Source of the DNA: Acinetobacter sp. ANC 4862
GTDB lineage: Bacteria; Pseudomonadota; Gammaproteobacteria; Pseudomonadales; Moraxellaceae
Reading direction: 5' to 3'
Assembly (NCBI RefSeq): GCF_004336635.1
Contig: NZ_SJXH01000002.1
Span: forward strand, 1 to 64,000
Length of the DNA: 64,000 bases
In this document: positions 36,927 through 45,479 of the stretch, in pieces
Layout: every line of letters begins with the position of its first letter
Position numbering within the stretch: position 1 is the first letter of the stretch
The notes under the pieces: model-generated
The model's input: only the letters and a program-made list of their open reading frames with translations
Database searches by the model: none
What the model was told of the DNA's origin: nothing
Translations under genes and position numbers: made by a program

Positions 36927-38279
36927 TTAGCGCTGAAGATTGAGTGGGAATTGCAGCTCGACCTTTAATCCACCATGCGCAGATTGAGAAAAATGAATTT
37001 CACCTGCATGCAACTCCATAATTTTTTGACAGATCGAAAGCCCCAAACCAGAACCTTGAGTTTTGGTTCCTAATGCGCGATAAAAGCGTTCGCCCAGTCG
37101 TTGCAGCACATCTTCTGTCACACCTTGCCCATCATCTTCTATCGTAATCTTTACCTGCTGATGCTTCTGTTGCAGATCAATAAATACATGCCCATTCTGC
37201 CCGGCATAGCGAATCGCATTATCAATCAGGTTCCGAATACAACTGAAAATGAGTTTTTCATTAGCCCAAATAGAAAGATGAGGCGAAAGCTGAGTCTGGA
37301 TCTGAATATTTTTTTCTATTGCAAACGGTTGCAAGGCTTGAATGACATCCAATACCACAAGCTGCAAATCAATCTCAGTTTTAGGCAATTGAGTGGTATT
37401 GGTCGGATCTAAACGTGCAAGTAACAGTAGGTTTTCTAACACCTGTGTGCCACGACTGACATCATTTTGGATGCTGACCAAGTCCTGTGCTAGGTCTGGA
37501 TATTTCCGTTTCAGCACCTGTAAACGCATTTGAATGGCAGATAACGGCGAACGTAATTCATGCGAGGCATCGGCGGTAAAACGCTGTTCTGCAAGCAAAG
37601 ATTGATTCAGGCGCTGTAACAATTGATTCAATTGCCAAACCATCGGTTGTAATTCTTTTAACTCGGGTGTTTGCTGCTGAATCGGGGCGAGATCATCGGC
37701 ACTTTTAGCTGAAATTTCTCTGGATAGTTGATGAATGACTTTAAATTGGCGTTTCACGGCAAAATGTAGAATCAGCCACTGGATGAACCAGAGCACAATT
37801 AAAATCAGGCCATAGCCCATGACATTTTGAGCCAAAGCTTTAAAGCGCTCTCCCATGGGCTGCAATAGCAGTACCGACGTATTCAGTTCAGGATTTTCCG
37901 TGGTGTAAATACGCCACAATTGCTGATCGTGCCAAATCAGATCATAACCTTCATCGAAATTATTTTTGAACGTTGAAGACAGATGGTCCAAATGGAAATT
38001 TTCTGATTCGCTCAGTACCTGTTGCTGATCTTTTAACTGATATTGAATATCAAATTCATCACTGAGTTCATCGACCTGTTGCCCTGAACTCGTGCTTACA
38101 TCTGAAATCAACAGCATGTCAGCGATTTCATCCATGAGCTGGTCTTGCACTCGCATGGTCTGATACAGGGAAATCCCCATAAAAAGCAGCAATGCCAGTA
38201 CACCTGCCACCATTGAACTGAGTAATGAGGTCTTGATCAGTTTGCTTTGTAGAGACACGGCGTGTGACATATTAATCAT
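36927..38279 (-). CDS. qseC: Sensor histidine kinase, QseC-like
   Basis: Two-component membrane kinase, 450 residues. Transmembrane helices at about 15-38 and 165-185 flank a ~120-residue periplasmic sensor domain. Next come a HAMP-like linker and the H-box FTADASHELRSPLSAIQ (phospho-His). The ATPase blocks are NLIDNAIRYA (N), DDGQGV (G1) and GSGLGLSICQKI (G2). It overlaps the end of the regulator gene by 8 bp. The neighbouring ygiW homologue supports a QseBC-type system; the signal is unknown. Confidence 0.85.
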   Translation of the reverse strand: MINMSHAVSLQSKLIKTSLLSSMVAGVLALLLFMGISLYQTMRVQDQLMDEIADMLLISDVSTSSGQQVDELSDEFDIQYQLKDQQQVLSESENFHLDHLSSTFKNNFDEGYDLIWHDQQLWRIYTTENPELNTSVLLLQPMGERFKALAQNVMGYGLILIVLWFIQWLILHFAVKRQFKVIHQLSREISAKSADDLAPIQQQTPELKELQPMVWQLNQLLQRLNQSLLAEQRFTADASHELRSPLSAIQMRLQVLKRKYPDLAQDLVSIQNDVSRGTQVLENLLLLARLDPTNTTQLPKTEIDLQLVVLDVIQALQPFAIEKNIQIQTQLSPHLSIWANEKLIFSCIRNLIDNAIRYAGQNGHVFIDLQQKHQQVKITIEDDGQGVTEDVLQRLGERFYRALGTKTQGSGLGLSICQKIMELHAGEIHFSQSAHGGLKVELQFPLNLQR

Positions 38280-38931
38280 GACTCATGCGATAGCCCAAAC
38301 CCCGAATAGTTTTGATATATTGGCTGCCTATTTTTTTACGTAATTGATAGATAAATACTTCTATGGCATTACTTTCTATTTCATCGCCCCACGCATAGAG
38401 GGATTCTTCCAGTTGCTCACGGGTCATCACATGTTCAGGTTTCTGCATCAGTTTATGCAAAATCTGAAATTCCTTGGCAGTTAAATTTACATTCCGACCA
38501 TCTTGAATCAGGGTCTTGGCTTGTGGGTCCAAAACCAGATTAGCATAACGCAAATATTGATCTGCACTGCTTTGATGTTGTCGTAGTTGTGAGCGTACGC
38601 GCGCGGAAAGTTCTTCCAGACTAAACGGCTTGACCAAATAGTCATTGGCGCCCAAATCCAGACCTTCGACCCGATCATGAATACTGTCCCGCGCCGTAAT
38701 AAAAATCACAGGGGTTGCTTGCTGCTGTGCTCGTAACGTTTTAAGAATTTCGTCCCCAGTGGCTTTGGGTAGCCCACGATCGAGCAAGACACAATCATAC
38801 TGATGCTGTTCAATGGCTAAAATGGCATGATCGCCACGTTCGACCCAGTCGATATTATAACCATCCATTTCTAACCATGTTTTGATGCTTTCCGCTTGGG
38901 AAGCATCATCTTCTGCCAGTAAGATTCGCAT
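38272..38931 (-). CDS. qseB: OmpR-family response regulator, QseB-like
   Basis: 219 residues. The receiver domain has the acidic pocket (LAEDDASQ), phospho-acceptor Asp in CVLLDRGLP (about residue 51), and the conserved Thr (FITARDS) and Lys (LVKPFS). The C-terminal winged helix is of OmpR/PhoB type (NVNLTAKEFQILHKLMQKPE ... EVFIYQLRKKIG ... IRGLGYRM). It is cotranscribed with the kinase. Upstream lies ygiW, but a good hairpin sits in between. Confidence 0.9.
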   Translation of the reverse strand: MRILLAEDDASQAESIKTWLEMDGYNIDWVERGDHAILAIEQHQYDCVLLDRGLPKATGDEILKTLRAQQQATPVIFITARDSIHDRVEGLDLGANDYLVKPFSLEELSARVRSQLRQHQSSADQYLRYANLVLDPQAKTLIQDGRNVNLTAKEFQILHKLMQKPEHVMTREQLEESLYAWGDEIESNAIEVFIYQLRKKIGSQYIKTIRGLGYRMSHD

Positions 38932-38996
38932 GTATTGTTCTCATGTATGAGGCATTTTCTACTTTTAAGATAGCATGCTTTAAAAGTCGCTGGATT

Positions 38997-39029
38997 CAAA
39001 AAAACCACATGAATGACTCATGTGGTTTT
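38997..39029. terminator. Hairpin between ygiW and qseB
   Basis: AAAACCACATGA pairs perfectly with TCATGTGGTTTT around a five-base loop, with T-rich flanks on the minus strand. It can end the ygiW transcript or reduce read-through into qseBC. Confidence 0.75.
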
Positions 39030-39094
39030 AAGTGAAATATAAAAGGAGATAGAAAACTTTTTCCTTATAGCTTTATTTCAATTGATCGACCAAC

Positions 39095-39457
39095 TTAGAA
39101 TTTAACCGCATCGACATCAATTTCAACACGTTTCGCAGGTTTGTAATCAATGTCGACTTCACCAGTGATGGTCACAGGTGTTTTGGCATTCACAGGTTTA
39201 CCCTGCCATAACTCGTCATCAATCTCGACCGTAATCGTGCCCGTGTTATCACGGAATTGATATTTTTCATCACCGACCGCTTTCACCACATAACCTTTAA
39301 GCTGCACTTTGCTATCATCTTTTAAAGTTAAGGCCTGTTTAACCGTGGTGGTCTTTTGTGGTGCAATGGCAGCTTGATTCACGGCAGTATTTGCAATGGC
39401 AAATGTCGTTGCACCAATTAAACCAGTAATTAAAGCTGCTTTAGAGATCATGTTCAT
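39095..39457 (-). CDS. ygiW: YgiW/BOF-family periplasmic OB-fold protein
   Basis: 120 residues with a signal peptide (residues 1 to about 22, cleaved near AIA). It is followed by one OB-fold domain of the YgiW/YdeI family (VKQALTLKDDSKVQLKGYVV, DNTGTITVEIDDELW, VTITGEVD). Relatives are stress-induced periplasmic proteins. In enteric bacteria ygiW neighbours qseBC, as here, although the orientation differs (same strand, upstream). Confidence 0.88.
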   Translation of the reverse strand: MNMISKAALITGLIGATTFAIANTAVNQAAIAPQKTTTVKQALTLKDDSKVQLKGYVVKAVGDEKYQFRDNTGTITVEIDDELWQGKPVNAKTPVTITGEVDIDYKPAKRVEIDVDAVKF

Positions 39458-39553
39458 GTTGAAGTCCTCATCTTTTTGTTCATCATTTCGATGAAGTGAT
39501 TAAAACAAATCTAGATGAGGTGAATCTTAAGATTGCTACTTTTTAAAAATCGC

Positions 39554-41311
39554 TTAATTCAAAGGAACAACCCGCAAAACCTCTTCCAAAGTGGTCAGTC
39601 CATCCAGAACTTTACGTGCCCCCGCAATGCGCAGCGGTTCAACGTCCTCTTTCTTGGCTTGTTGACGCAATTCATTTAAATTGGCATTGGCACTAATCAG
39701 TTGTTTAGTCTCTAAACTTAACGGCATAAATTCATAGATTCCGACACGACCTTTATAGCCTGTATGTCGACACGCTTCACAACCCACCGCTTGAAACACA
39801 AAGCTTGGCATCTCGATCGTAAAGTCGTAGGTCAAATGCTTCCATTCTTGCTCATTGATAAAGGTTTCTGCTTTACAATGCGGGCAAAGTTTACGGACCA
39901 GACGCTGTGCCAGCACGCCCAAAATGGTCGCTGCGGTTAAAAATGGCTGCACCCCTAAATCATGTAAACGGGTCAAACTTGAAGGTGCATCATTGGTATG
40001 CAAGGTCGATAACACCAAGTGACCGGTTAATGCAGCTTGAATCGCCATATTGGCGGTATCGTGGTCACGAATCTCTCCGACCATAATAATGTCCGGATCC
40101 TGACGCATTAAAGCACGCACGCCATCGGCAAAACCTAGGTCAATCCCTTGATTGACCTGCATCTGGTTAAAGCTCGGTTCGAGCATTTCGATGGGATCTT
40201 CAATGGTACAGACATTCACTTCTTCTGTAGCCAGTTGTTTCAGTGAAGAATAAAGCGTCGTAGTTTTCCCCGAACCGGTTGGGCCAGTCACCAAGATAAT
40301 CCCGTGACTATGTGCCGTTAAAGCCTGCCAATCATTGAGTAAGCCGCCTTCAAAACCCAGTTGTTGAAAACTGCGTACCAACACTTCCGGATCAAAAATA
40401 CGCATCACCAACTTTTCGCCAAAAGCCGTCGGCAAAGTCGATAAACGCAACTCGGTTTCTTGTCCTTTTGGAGTACGAGTTTTTAATCGTCCATCTTGCG
40501 GTTTACGCTTTTCTGCAACATTCATGCGACCTAAAATTTTAATCCGCGAAATCACGGCGGTCAGGGTATTGGCTGGCATTTTATAAATGGTATGCAATAC
40601 CCCGTCTATTCGAAACCGCACTTTACCTGTGTCTTTACGCGGCTCGAGGTGGATATCACTTGCACCTTGCTCAAAAGCAAACTGTAAAACCCAGTCCACC
40701 AGTTTCACAATATGCTGATCATTGGCATCAGGGTTTTGCGTATCACCCAGTTGTAAAAGCGCTTCTACCCCTTTGTTATCACGATCATAAGCACTGGATT
40801 TTTGCGATGAATTGACCGCACGACTGACTTGGTAATACTCGACCAGATAGCGCTGTAATTGATCGGGACTTAACAGTACACGCTGAATTTTTCTAGGTGC
40901 AATCGTATGTTCAAGATTGGCCACCCATTCAGTTTTAAAAGGTTGATCGGTTGCAATCAGGACTTTATCCGCCTGTATTTCAACCGCCAAAATTTTATTA
41001 CGCACAGCAAATTCTTGCGACATGATACTGGTCAAAGCACCGACATCAGCTTTTAAAGGATCAATAATATAAAAAGGGATCTTGGCTTTTTCTGCAATCC
41101 ACTGACATAAACGGTTTAAGGTCAATGTGGATTGAGGATGGGATAGATCGACCAAATTAAAATGTGCAATCCACTGCAATGGATGCCATTTCAGCTGCTC
41201 ACGTTGGCGGTGTGTGGTTTGTATCAGCAGTTTGTTACGCTCGGTAATACGCCCATCTTTTTGTAGTTGTTCCAGACACCAAGATGTGTCCATTTCAAAA
41301 TTAAAATTCAT
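39554..41311 (-). CDS. GspE/PulE-type secretion ATPase
   Basis: 585 residues from the ATG at 41309-41311; a TTG five codons earlier is possible. It has an N-terminal GspE_N-like domain and a C-terminal ATPase with Walker A GPTGSGKTTTLY, Asp box TIEDPIEM, Walker B DPDIIMVGEIRD and His box LTGHLVLSTLHTND. The tetracysteine zinc element is CPHC ... CEAC. It could power a type II secretion system or type IV pilus. No other secretion genes are adjacent, so its partners cannot be named. Confidence 0.9.
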   Translation of the reverse strand: MNFNFEMDTSWCLEQLQKDGRITERNKLLIQTTHRQREQLKWHPLQWIAHFNLVDLSHPQSTLTLNRLCQWIAEKAKIPFYIIDPLKADVGALTSIMSQEFAVRNKILAVEIQADKVLIATDQPFKTEWVANLEHTIAPRKIQRVLLSPDQLQRYLVEYYQVSRAVNSSQKSSAYDRDNKGVEALLQLGDTQNPDANDQHIVKLVDWVLQFAFEQGASDIHLEPRKDTGKVRFRIDGVLHTIYKMPANTLTAVISRIKILGRMNVAEKRKPQDGRLKTRTPKGQETELRLSTLPTAFGEKLVMRIFDPEVLVRSFQQLGFEGGLLNDWQALTAHSHGIILVTGPTGSGKTTTLYSSLKQLATEEVNVCTIEDPIEMLEPSFNQMQVNQGIDLGFADGVRALMRQDPDIIMVGEIRDHDTANMAIQAALTGHLVLSTLHTNDAPSSLTRLHDLGVQPFLTAATILGVLAQRLVRKLCPHCKAETFINEQEWKHLTYDFTIEMPSFVFQAVGCEACRHTGYKGRVGIYEFMPLSLETKQLISANANLNELRQQAKKEDVEPLRIAGARKVLDGLTTLEEVLRVVPLN

Positions 41312-41553
41312 TGTTCTAAGCCCCAAACCATAAACACACTATAGCAAACTAAATTTCTTCTGACGTAAATCACGTTTAGAAAAACAGTAGCCCTGCCATT
41401 ACCGAAAACTGATTCCGTTCTCATCGGTCATTCAAATGAAAACTATAACTTTTTTTGGCAGTGATTACGCTTTTACTTTCACTCATTTATAGCGAATAAT
41501 GCCAAAGATGCTGATTAATTACGCAGCACACTTTTCCATACTTCGGCTATTGG

Positions 41554-42822
41554 ATGAACCCTGTGAATAATATGCTAAATCTGTCACTGCAAAGCACATC
41601 ATTTCAAGAACTGCTGATGATTATGGCAGCGGCATTAGGCTGTGGTTTGCTGATTGGTTTAGAACGTGAACGGAGTAAGCAACGTGAAAATCAGCATAGT
41701 TTTGCAGGGGTTCGCTCATTTGTGATCTGTGCATTACTCGGTGCACTATGCTTTATCTTGGGACCTGTTTTTGGGGTTGTGGGTGCAATTAGTGTGGCTG
41801 CCATTAGTATTTTTTCGCTTAAAAATCAGCTAAAAGATCCAGGTGTGACCACTGAACTGGCATTCGTGATGACCTACTTCATTGGGGCACTGTGTATTTG
41901 GAATGTCACACTGGCTGCAAGCTTATCCGTAGTACTAACCTTTATTTTAATGATGAAACATTCCATCCATGGTTTTGCAGGAAAATGGATCACCGAAGCA
42001 GAATTTAAAGATGGTTTATTTTTACTGGCACTGATTTTAATTGGCCTGCCGCTTACTCCAAATACTCCTTTATGGGGCACAGTGCTCAATCCGCATATTA
42101 TTTTAAAACTGCTCACTTTGATTCTTGTCGTGCAGGCATTGGCACATATTGCCAAACGCTTACTTTCAACCAAAAGAGCCCTCATTCTTTCTTCCATTGC
42201 TTCTGGATTTGTATCCAGTACCGCAACGATTGCGCATTTAGGCATGCAAGTACGCAATGGAGAAATCGATGCTCAATCAAATGCAGGTGCAGCACTGATG
42301 TCCTGTATTTCAACTTTAGTGCTGTTATTGATTGTTGTAGGAGGTGTTTCTTTAGTCTGGCTAAAGCTGCTGATATTTCCCTTGCTCATCGCCATTGCTA
42401 TTTTAGTACTTTGCGCTTACTGGCTTTTACGTAAAGCAGAACCTGTCGAAGAAATAGAAGCTGAAGATAGTCCCATGTTTAGCTTAAAAGAAGCAGCGAT
42501 TATTGCCGGGACGTTAACGGTCATTCAGGCTGGTGTGTATGGCTTGGAGCTTTTACTCGGCGATTCTGGTTTAATTGCAGGTACACTCTTGGCTTCACTG
42601 TTTGAAATTCATGCCGCTGCGGCCACTGTAGTTATCCAAGGTGAACCCACAAATACCAGCTTACTGTATGCAATGATGCTAGGTCTGGGCGCTCATGCTG
42701 TTTCTAAATCCATTAATGCAGCCATCAGTGGTGGATTAAAATTTGCACTTTATTTTGTACCGGTACAAATTCTGCATATGGCCGTTTTAATTGCTGTGCT
42801 CTGGTGGATGGTACAGAATTAA
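41554..42822 (+). CDS. MgtC/SapB-family membrane protein
   Basis: 422 residues, about 10-12 transmembrane segments. The N-terminal MgtC-like part has the signature GCGLLIGLERERSKQ and SFVICALLGALCF. The C-terminal half resembles DUF4010 (FVSSTATIAHLGMQVRNGEI; HAVSKSINAAISGGLKF). The function of this long form is not established. It converges on trmO, and the two coding regions overlap by 4 bp. Confidence 0.85.
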   Translation: MNPVNNMLNLSLQSTSFQELLMIMAAALGCGLLIGLERERSKQRENQHSFAGVRSFVICALLGALCFILGPVFGVVGAISVAAISIFSLKNQLKDPGVTTELAFVMTYFIGALCIWNVTLAASLSVVLTFILMMKHSIHGFAGKWITEAEFKDGLFLLALILIGLPLTPNTPLWGTVLNPHIILKLLTLILVVQALAHIAKRLLSTKRALILSSIASGFVSSTATIAHLGMQVRNGEIDAQSNAGAALMSCISTLVLLLIVVGGVSLVWLKLLIFPLLIAIAILVLCAYWLLRKAEPVEEIEAEDSPMFSLKEAAIIAGTLTVIQAGVYGLELLLGDSGLIAGTLLASLFEIHAAAATVVIQGEPTNTSLLYAMMLGLGAHAVSKSINAAISGGLKFALYFVPVQILHMAVLIAVLWWMVQN

Positions 42823-43541
42823 GCTGAGAGCGTAACCAATGCTACCACCGTAATGTGATCCAATCCTACTAAAAAGCTCACATCAAAATTGGCAAAATTC
42901 ATTTTATAAATCCGTTCAGGATCATTTTGATAAGCCGGTCTTGGATCAAGTGATAAAACTTGTTCCAATTCGTTCACAAGCTGTTCGTTTAACTTTTGAC
43001 ATTTCATTAAATCCTGCTTTTGCTGCTCTGCACTTTCTGTCCAAATAACAGCTATTCGTTCAGGTTCATCCTGTGCATAACCACTCTCAGCATCCAGCAC
43101 TGCATCTGAATATTGAATATAAGGCTTGATATCTATAATGGGTGTGCCATCTAGAAGATCACTGCCTGTGACATAAACCCGAACCGACTTACCGACTTTT
43201 TTCACTTCTTTGAGTTGAACCACAGACAAACCCATGGGTGCAGGACGGTACATGCTACGTGTCGCAAACACGCCTATTTTCTTATTTCCACCTAAACGCG
43301 GTGGACGGACTTGGGGGCGAAATTTTGGATTATCTTGTTGATTCTTATTGTCATGGAACTGCCAAATCAACCACAAATGACTGAATTCATTGATTCCTTC
43401 AAATGCCAGTAAATCATTATAAGGTTCCAGCATTTCAATATACGATTCGACCTGAACCAGATTCGGTTGTCTTGGGATGCCAAATTTTTCACGATAGGGA
43501 GAATTCATATACCCGATTATTGGCACTTTAAGCTCAGTCAT
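42819..43541 (-). CDS. trmO: tRNA (t6A37) N6-methyltransferase TrmO
   Basis: TsaA/YaeB family SAM enzyme that methylates N6-threonylcarbamoyladenosine at position 37 of certain tRNAs. It has 240 residues from the ATG at 43539-43541. Conserved segments are IGYMNSPYREKFGIPRQPNL, HLWLIWQFHDN, RPPRLGGNKKIGVFATRS, MYRPAPMGLSVVQL and LLDGTPIIDIKPY. The length matches the longer gammaproteobacterial form. A TTG-start extension of eight residues cannot be excluded. Confidence 0.94.
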   Translation of the reverse strand: MTELKVPIIGYMNSPYREKFGIPRQPNLVQVESYIEMLEPYNDLLAFEGINEFSHLWLIWQFHDNKNQQDNPKFRPQVRPPRLGGNKKIGVFATRSMYRPAPMGLSVVQLKEVKKVGKSVRVYVTGSDLLDGTPIIDIKPYIQYSDAVLDAESGYAQDEPERIAVIWTESAEQQKQDLMKCQKLNEQLVNELEQVLSLDPRPAYQNDPERIYKMNFANFDVSFLVGLDHITVVALVTLSA

Positions 43542-43646
43542 AATCACTTTTTCTGATAAGGTCAATTAAATATATTCAGTTTATCGAGAATGTTTTTAGA
43601 TTAGAATAGTAAGCTGTTCTAATTTGATAATTTATTGAGACCTTTA

Positions 43647-44426
43647 ATGGCTGCTTTCAACGTCGAAAAGATTACTCACGTACACCACTGGAATGACACA
43701 TTATTCAGTTTTAAAACCACGCGTGACACTGCGCTACGTTTTAAAAATGGTCAATTTGTGATGATTGGACTGGAAGTAAATGGTAAGCCTTTAATGCGTG
43801 CTTATTCTATTGCTAGCGCTAACTATGAAGAAGAGTTAGAGTTTTTCTCTATTAAAGTGCCAGATGGTCCTTTAACTTCTATTTTACAAAAAGTAAAAGT
43901 TGGCGATGAAATTCTGGTTTCTAAGAAACCGACGGGTACTTTGGTACTAGACGATTTAAACCCGGGTAAAAACTTGTACCTTCTTTCTTCCGGTACGGGT
44001 CTTGCTCCATTCTTGTCTGTGATCCGTGACCCTGAAACTTATGAGCGTTTTGAAAAAATCATCGTGGTTCATGGTACACGTTTCATTTCTGAACTGGCTT
44101 ACCAAGACTTAATTGAAAATGAAATTCCAAACCACGAATTCTTCTCAGAACTTGGTGCGAAAGAAAAGTTGGTTTACTATCCGACTGTGACTCGTGAAGA
44201 GTTTCACACTCAAGGTCGTGTAACCACTGCAATTGAAACGGGTCAACTATTTGAAAAAATTGGTTTACCACGTTTCAACCCGGAAACTGACCGTGCAATG
44301 CTGTGCGGTAGCCCGGCATTCCTGGACGACGTTGCTGCACTTCTTGACCAACACGGTCTAAAAGAATCACCTCGTATGGGTGTACTTGGCGACTACGTGA
44401 TTGAACGTGCATTCGTTGAAAAATAA
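43647..44426 (+). CDS. fpr: Ferredoxin/flavodoxin--NADP reductase
   Basis: FAD enzyme passing electrons between NADPH and ferredoxin or flavodoxin. It has 259 residues from the ATG at 43647 (MAAFNVEKITHVHHW); an in-frame TTG four codons earlier is less likely. Motifs are RAYSIASANY (FAD), LLSSGTGLAPFLSVIRD (NADP pyrophosphate), MLCGSPAFLDDV, and the C-terminal VERAFVEK-type end (VIERAFVEK). It is monocistronic, with a strong terminator. Confidence 0.95.
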   Translation: MAAFNVEKITHVHHWNDTLFSFKTTRDTALRFKNGQFVMIGLEVNGKPLMRAYSIASANYEEELEFFSIKVPDGPLTSILQKVKVGDEILVSKKPTGTLVLDDLNPGKNLYLLSSGTGLAPFLSVIRDPETYERFEKIIVVHGTRFISELAYQDLIENEIPNHEFFSELGAKEKLVYYPTVTREEFHTQGRVTTAIETGQLFEKIGLPRFNPETDRAMLCGSPAFLDDVAALLDQHGLKESPRMGVLGDYVIERAFVEK

Positions 44427-44446
44427 GATTTAAATTTACAAGTCTT

Positions 44447-44476
44447 AAAAAACCGAGCTATTTAGCTCGGTTTTTT
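44447..44476. terminator. fpr terminator
   Basis: AACCGAGCT pairs with AGCTCGGTT, flanked by A and T runs. It also ends the convergent small lipoprotein genes. Confidence 0.85.
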
Positions 44477-44492
44477 AAATCTCTCGATTTAA

Positions 44493-44675
44493 TTATTTGC
44501 CTTTACCTTCCTGGTTAGCCTGCCCCGTACAACCTGCACCACCACCAATCACAAAACCAAGTTCTGCTTTACATGAACCAATCATTCTTCCATTCGAATC
44601 AAAGGTGGTTACTGTTGAAGCACAACCAGTCATCAATACTGCGCAAGCCAATGCGACTAAGCTAGAAATTTTCAT
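44493..44675 (-). CDS. Small lipoprotein, tandem paralogue of 44712-44966
   Basis: 60 residues. The lipoprotein signal ends VLMTGCAS (Cys about residue 18). The short mature part reads TTFDSNGRMIGSCKAELGF, then VIGGGAGCTGQANQEG. It aligns with its upstream neighbour over TGC, (F/Y)D-x-x-G-x-x-IGSCKA, GF and AN-x-EG, with two further conserved Cys. A second gene of the same kind lies 36 bp upstream on the same strand, suggesting tandem duplication. No known function. Confidence 0.7.
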   Translation of the reverse strand: MKISSLVALACAVLMTGCASTVTTFDSNGRMIGSCKAELGFVIGGGAGCTGQANQEGKGK

Positions 44676-44711
44676 CCTATTTTCCCTACTATAAAATTTT
44701 TTAAAAAGTGA

Positions 44712-44966
44712 TTAATTATCTGAAAGCATAATTTTCGATGATTTAGGGGGCAGCGGTAACAATCCTGACTGTTGATCAATCTTTGAATAATCCACACCTT
44801 CAGAATTAGCGCCACCGTAACAAATTGCGCGAGCGCCCAATATAAAACCAGAAGTGGCTTTGCAAGAACCGATGACTTTTCCCGTTGCATCATAGGTCAC
44901 CACTTTCGCGCTACACCCCGTGATCAACAACACCGTACCCACAACTAAAAATTTAATTAATTTCAC
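44712..44966 (-). CDS. Small lipoprotein, tandem paralogue of 44493-44675
   Basis: 84 residues from a GTG at 44964-44966 preceded by GAGGG. The lipobox LLITGCSA gives lipidated Cys at about residue 18. The core VVTYDATGKVIGSCKATSGF matches the downstream paralogue. A longer C-terminal tail (DYSKIDQQSGLLPLPPKSSK) is unique to this copy. The function is unknown. Confidence 0.72.
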   Translation of the reverse strand: MKLIKFLVVGTVLLITGCSAKVVTYDATGKVIGSCKATSGFILGARAICYGGANSEGVDYSKIDQQSGLLPLPPKSSKIMLSDN

Positions 44967-45082
44967 TAAACCCTCTACTAAAAATTTCTAAAATATCCAA
45001 TTTATTTTGAGAAAATATTTACATTACTTATATTTAATTTGAATTCTAGCAAAATGTTTTTATTTGTAAAGGAGTAAATATT

Positions 45083-45396
45083 ATGTGAATTTGGATATGT
45101 ATTTTGACTTAAGCGATGAAAATACATTCAAACGACTGGGGTTTATTAAACGTTGTCGCGCTCTAGATATTTCACTCAGCGAGATTGAAGCGTTGCTTGA
45201 ATTAGAACAACAGCCATCGCAAAGTTGTCACGCTGTGAATCAATTGACTGAATAATACATTGAGCAAGTCACTGATAAAAATATAGAATTACAAAAATTC
45301 CAACAACATCTAATCCAGCTACACGCCTCTTGCAGCACACCAGAAACGATTGATAGCTGCCAGATTTTGAAGCAGCTCGAAGCTGAGAATAAGTAA
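45083..45396 (+). pseudogene. Remnant of a CadR/PbrR-like MerR-family regulator
   Basis: An intact AAAGGAG and ATG (45083) are followed at once by TGA. The family-like frame then resumes from 45097: SDENTFKRLGFIKRCRALDI, SLSEIEALLELEQQP, SCHAVNQLTE, a TAA at 45253-45255, then YIEQVTDKNIELQKF, HASCSTPETIDSCQIL to TAA at 45394-45396. These match the dimerisation helix and the Cys metal-binding loop of Cd/Pb sensors. The DNA-binding helix-turn-helix is deleted. No metal efflux gene is adjacent, so this is a leftover of a lost resistance unit. Confidence 0.85.
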
Positions 45397-45479
45397 AAAC
45401 CCAACTAAAATACTAGGTTGAATCATTTTTTTAGTTCTCTACAATAAAGCCATATTTTTTATATGCCTTTAATTTTGTC

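Noticed and set aside
44672-44893. 73-codon frame overlapping the second small lipoprotein
   Set aside because: It is out of frame with a GTG-start gene that has a ribosome site, a lipobox and a paralogue.
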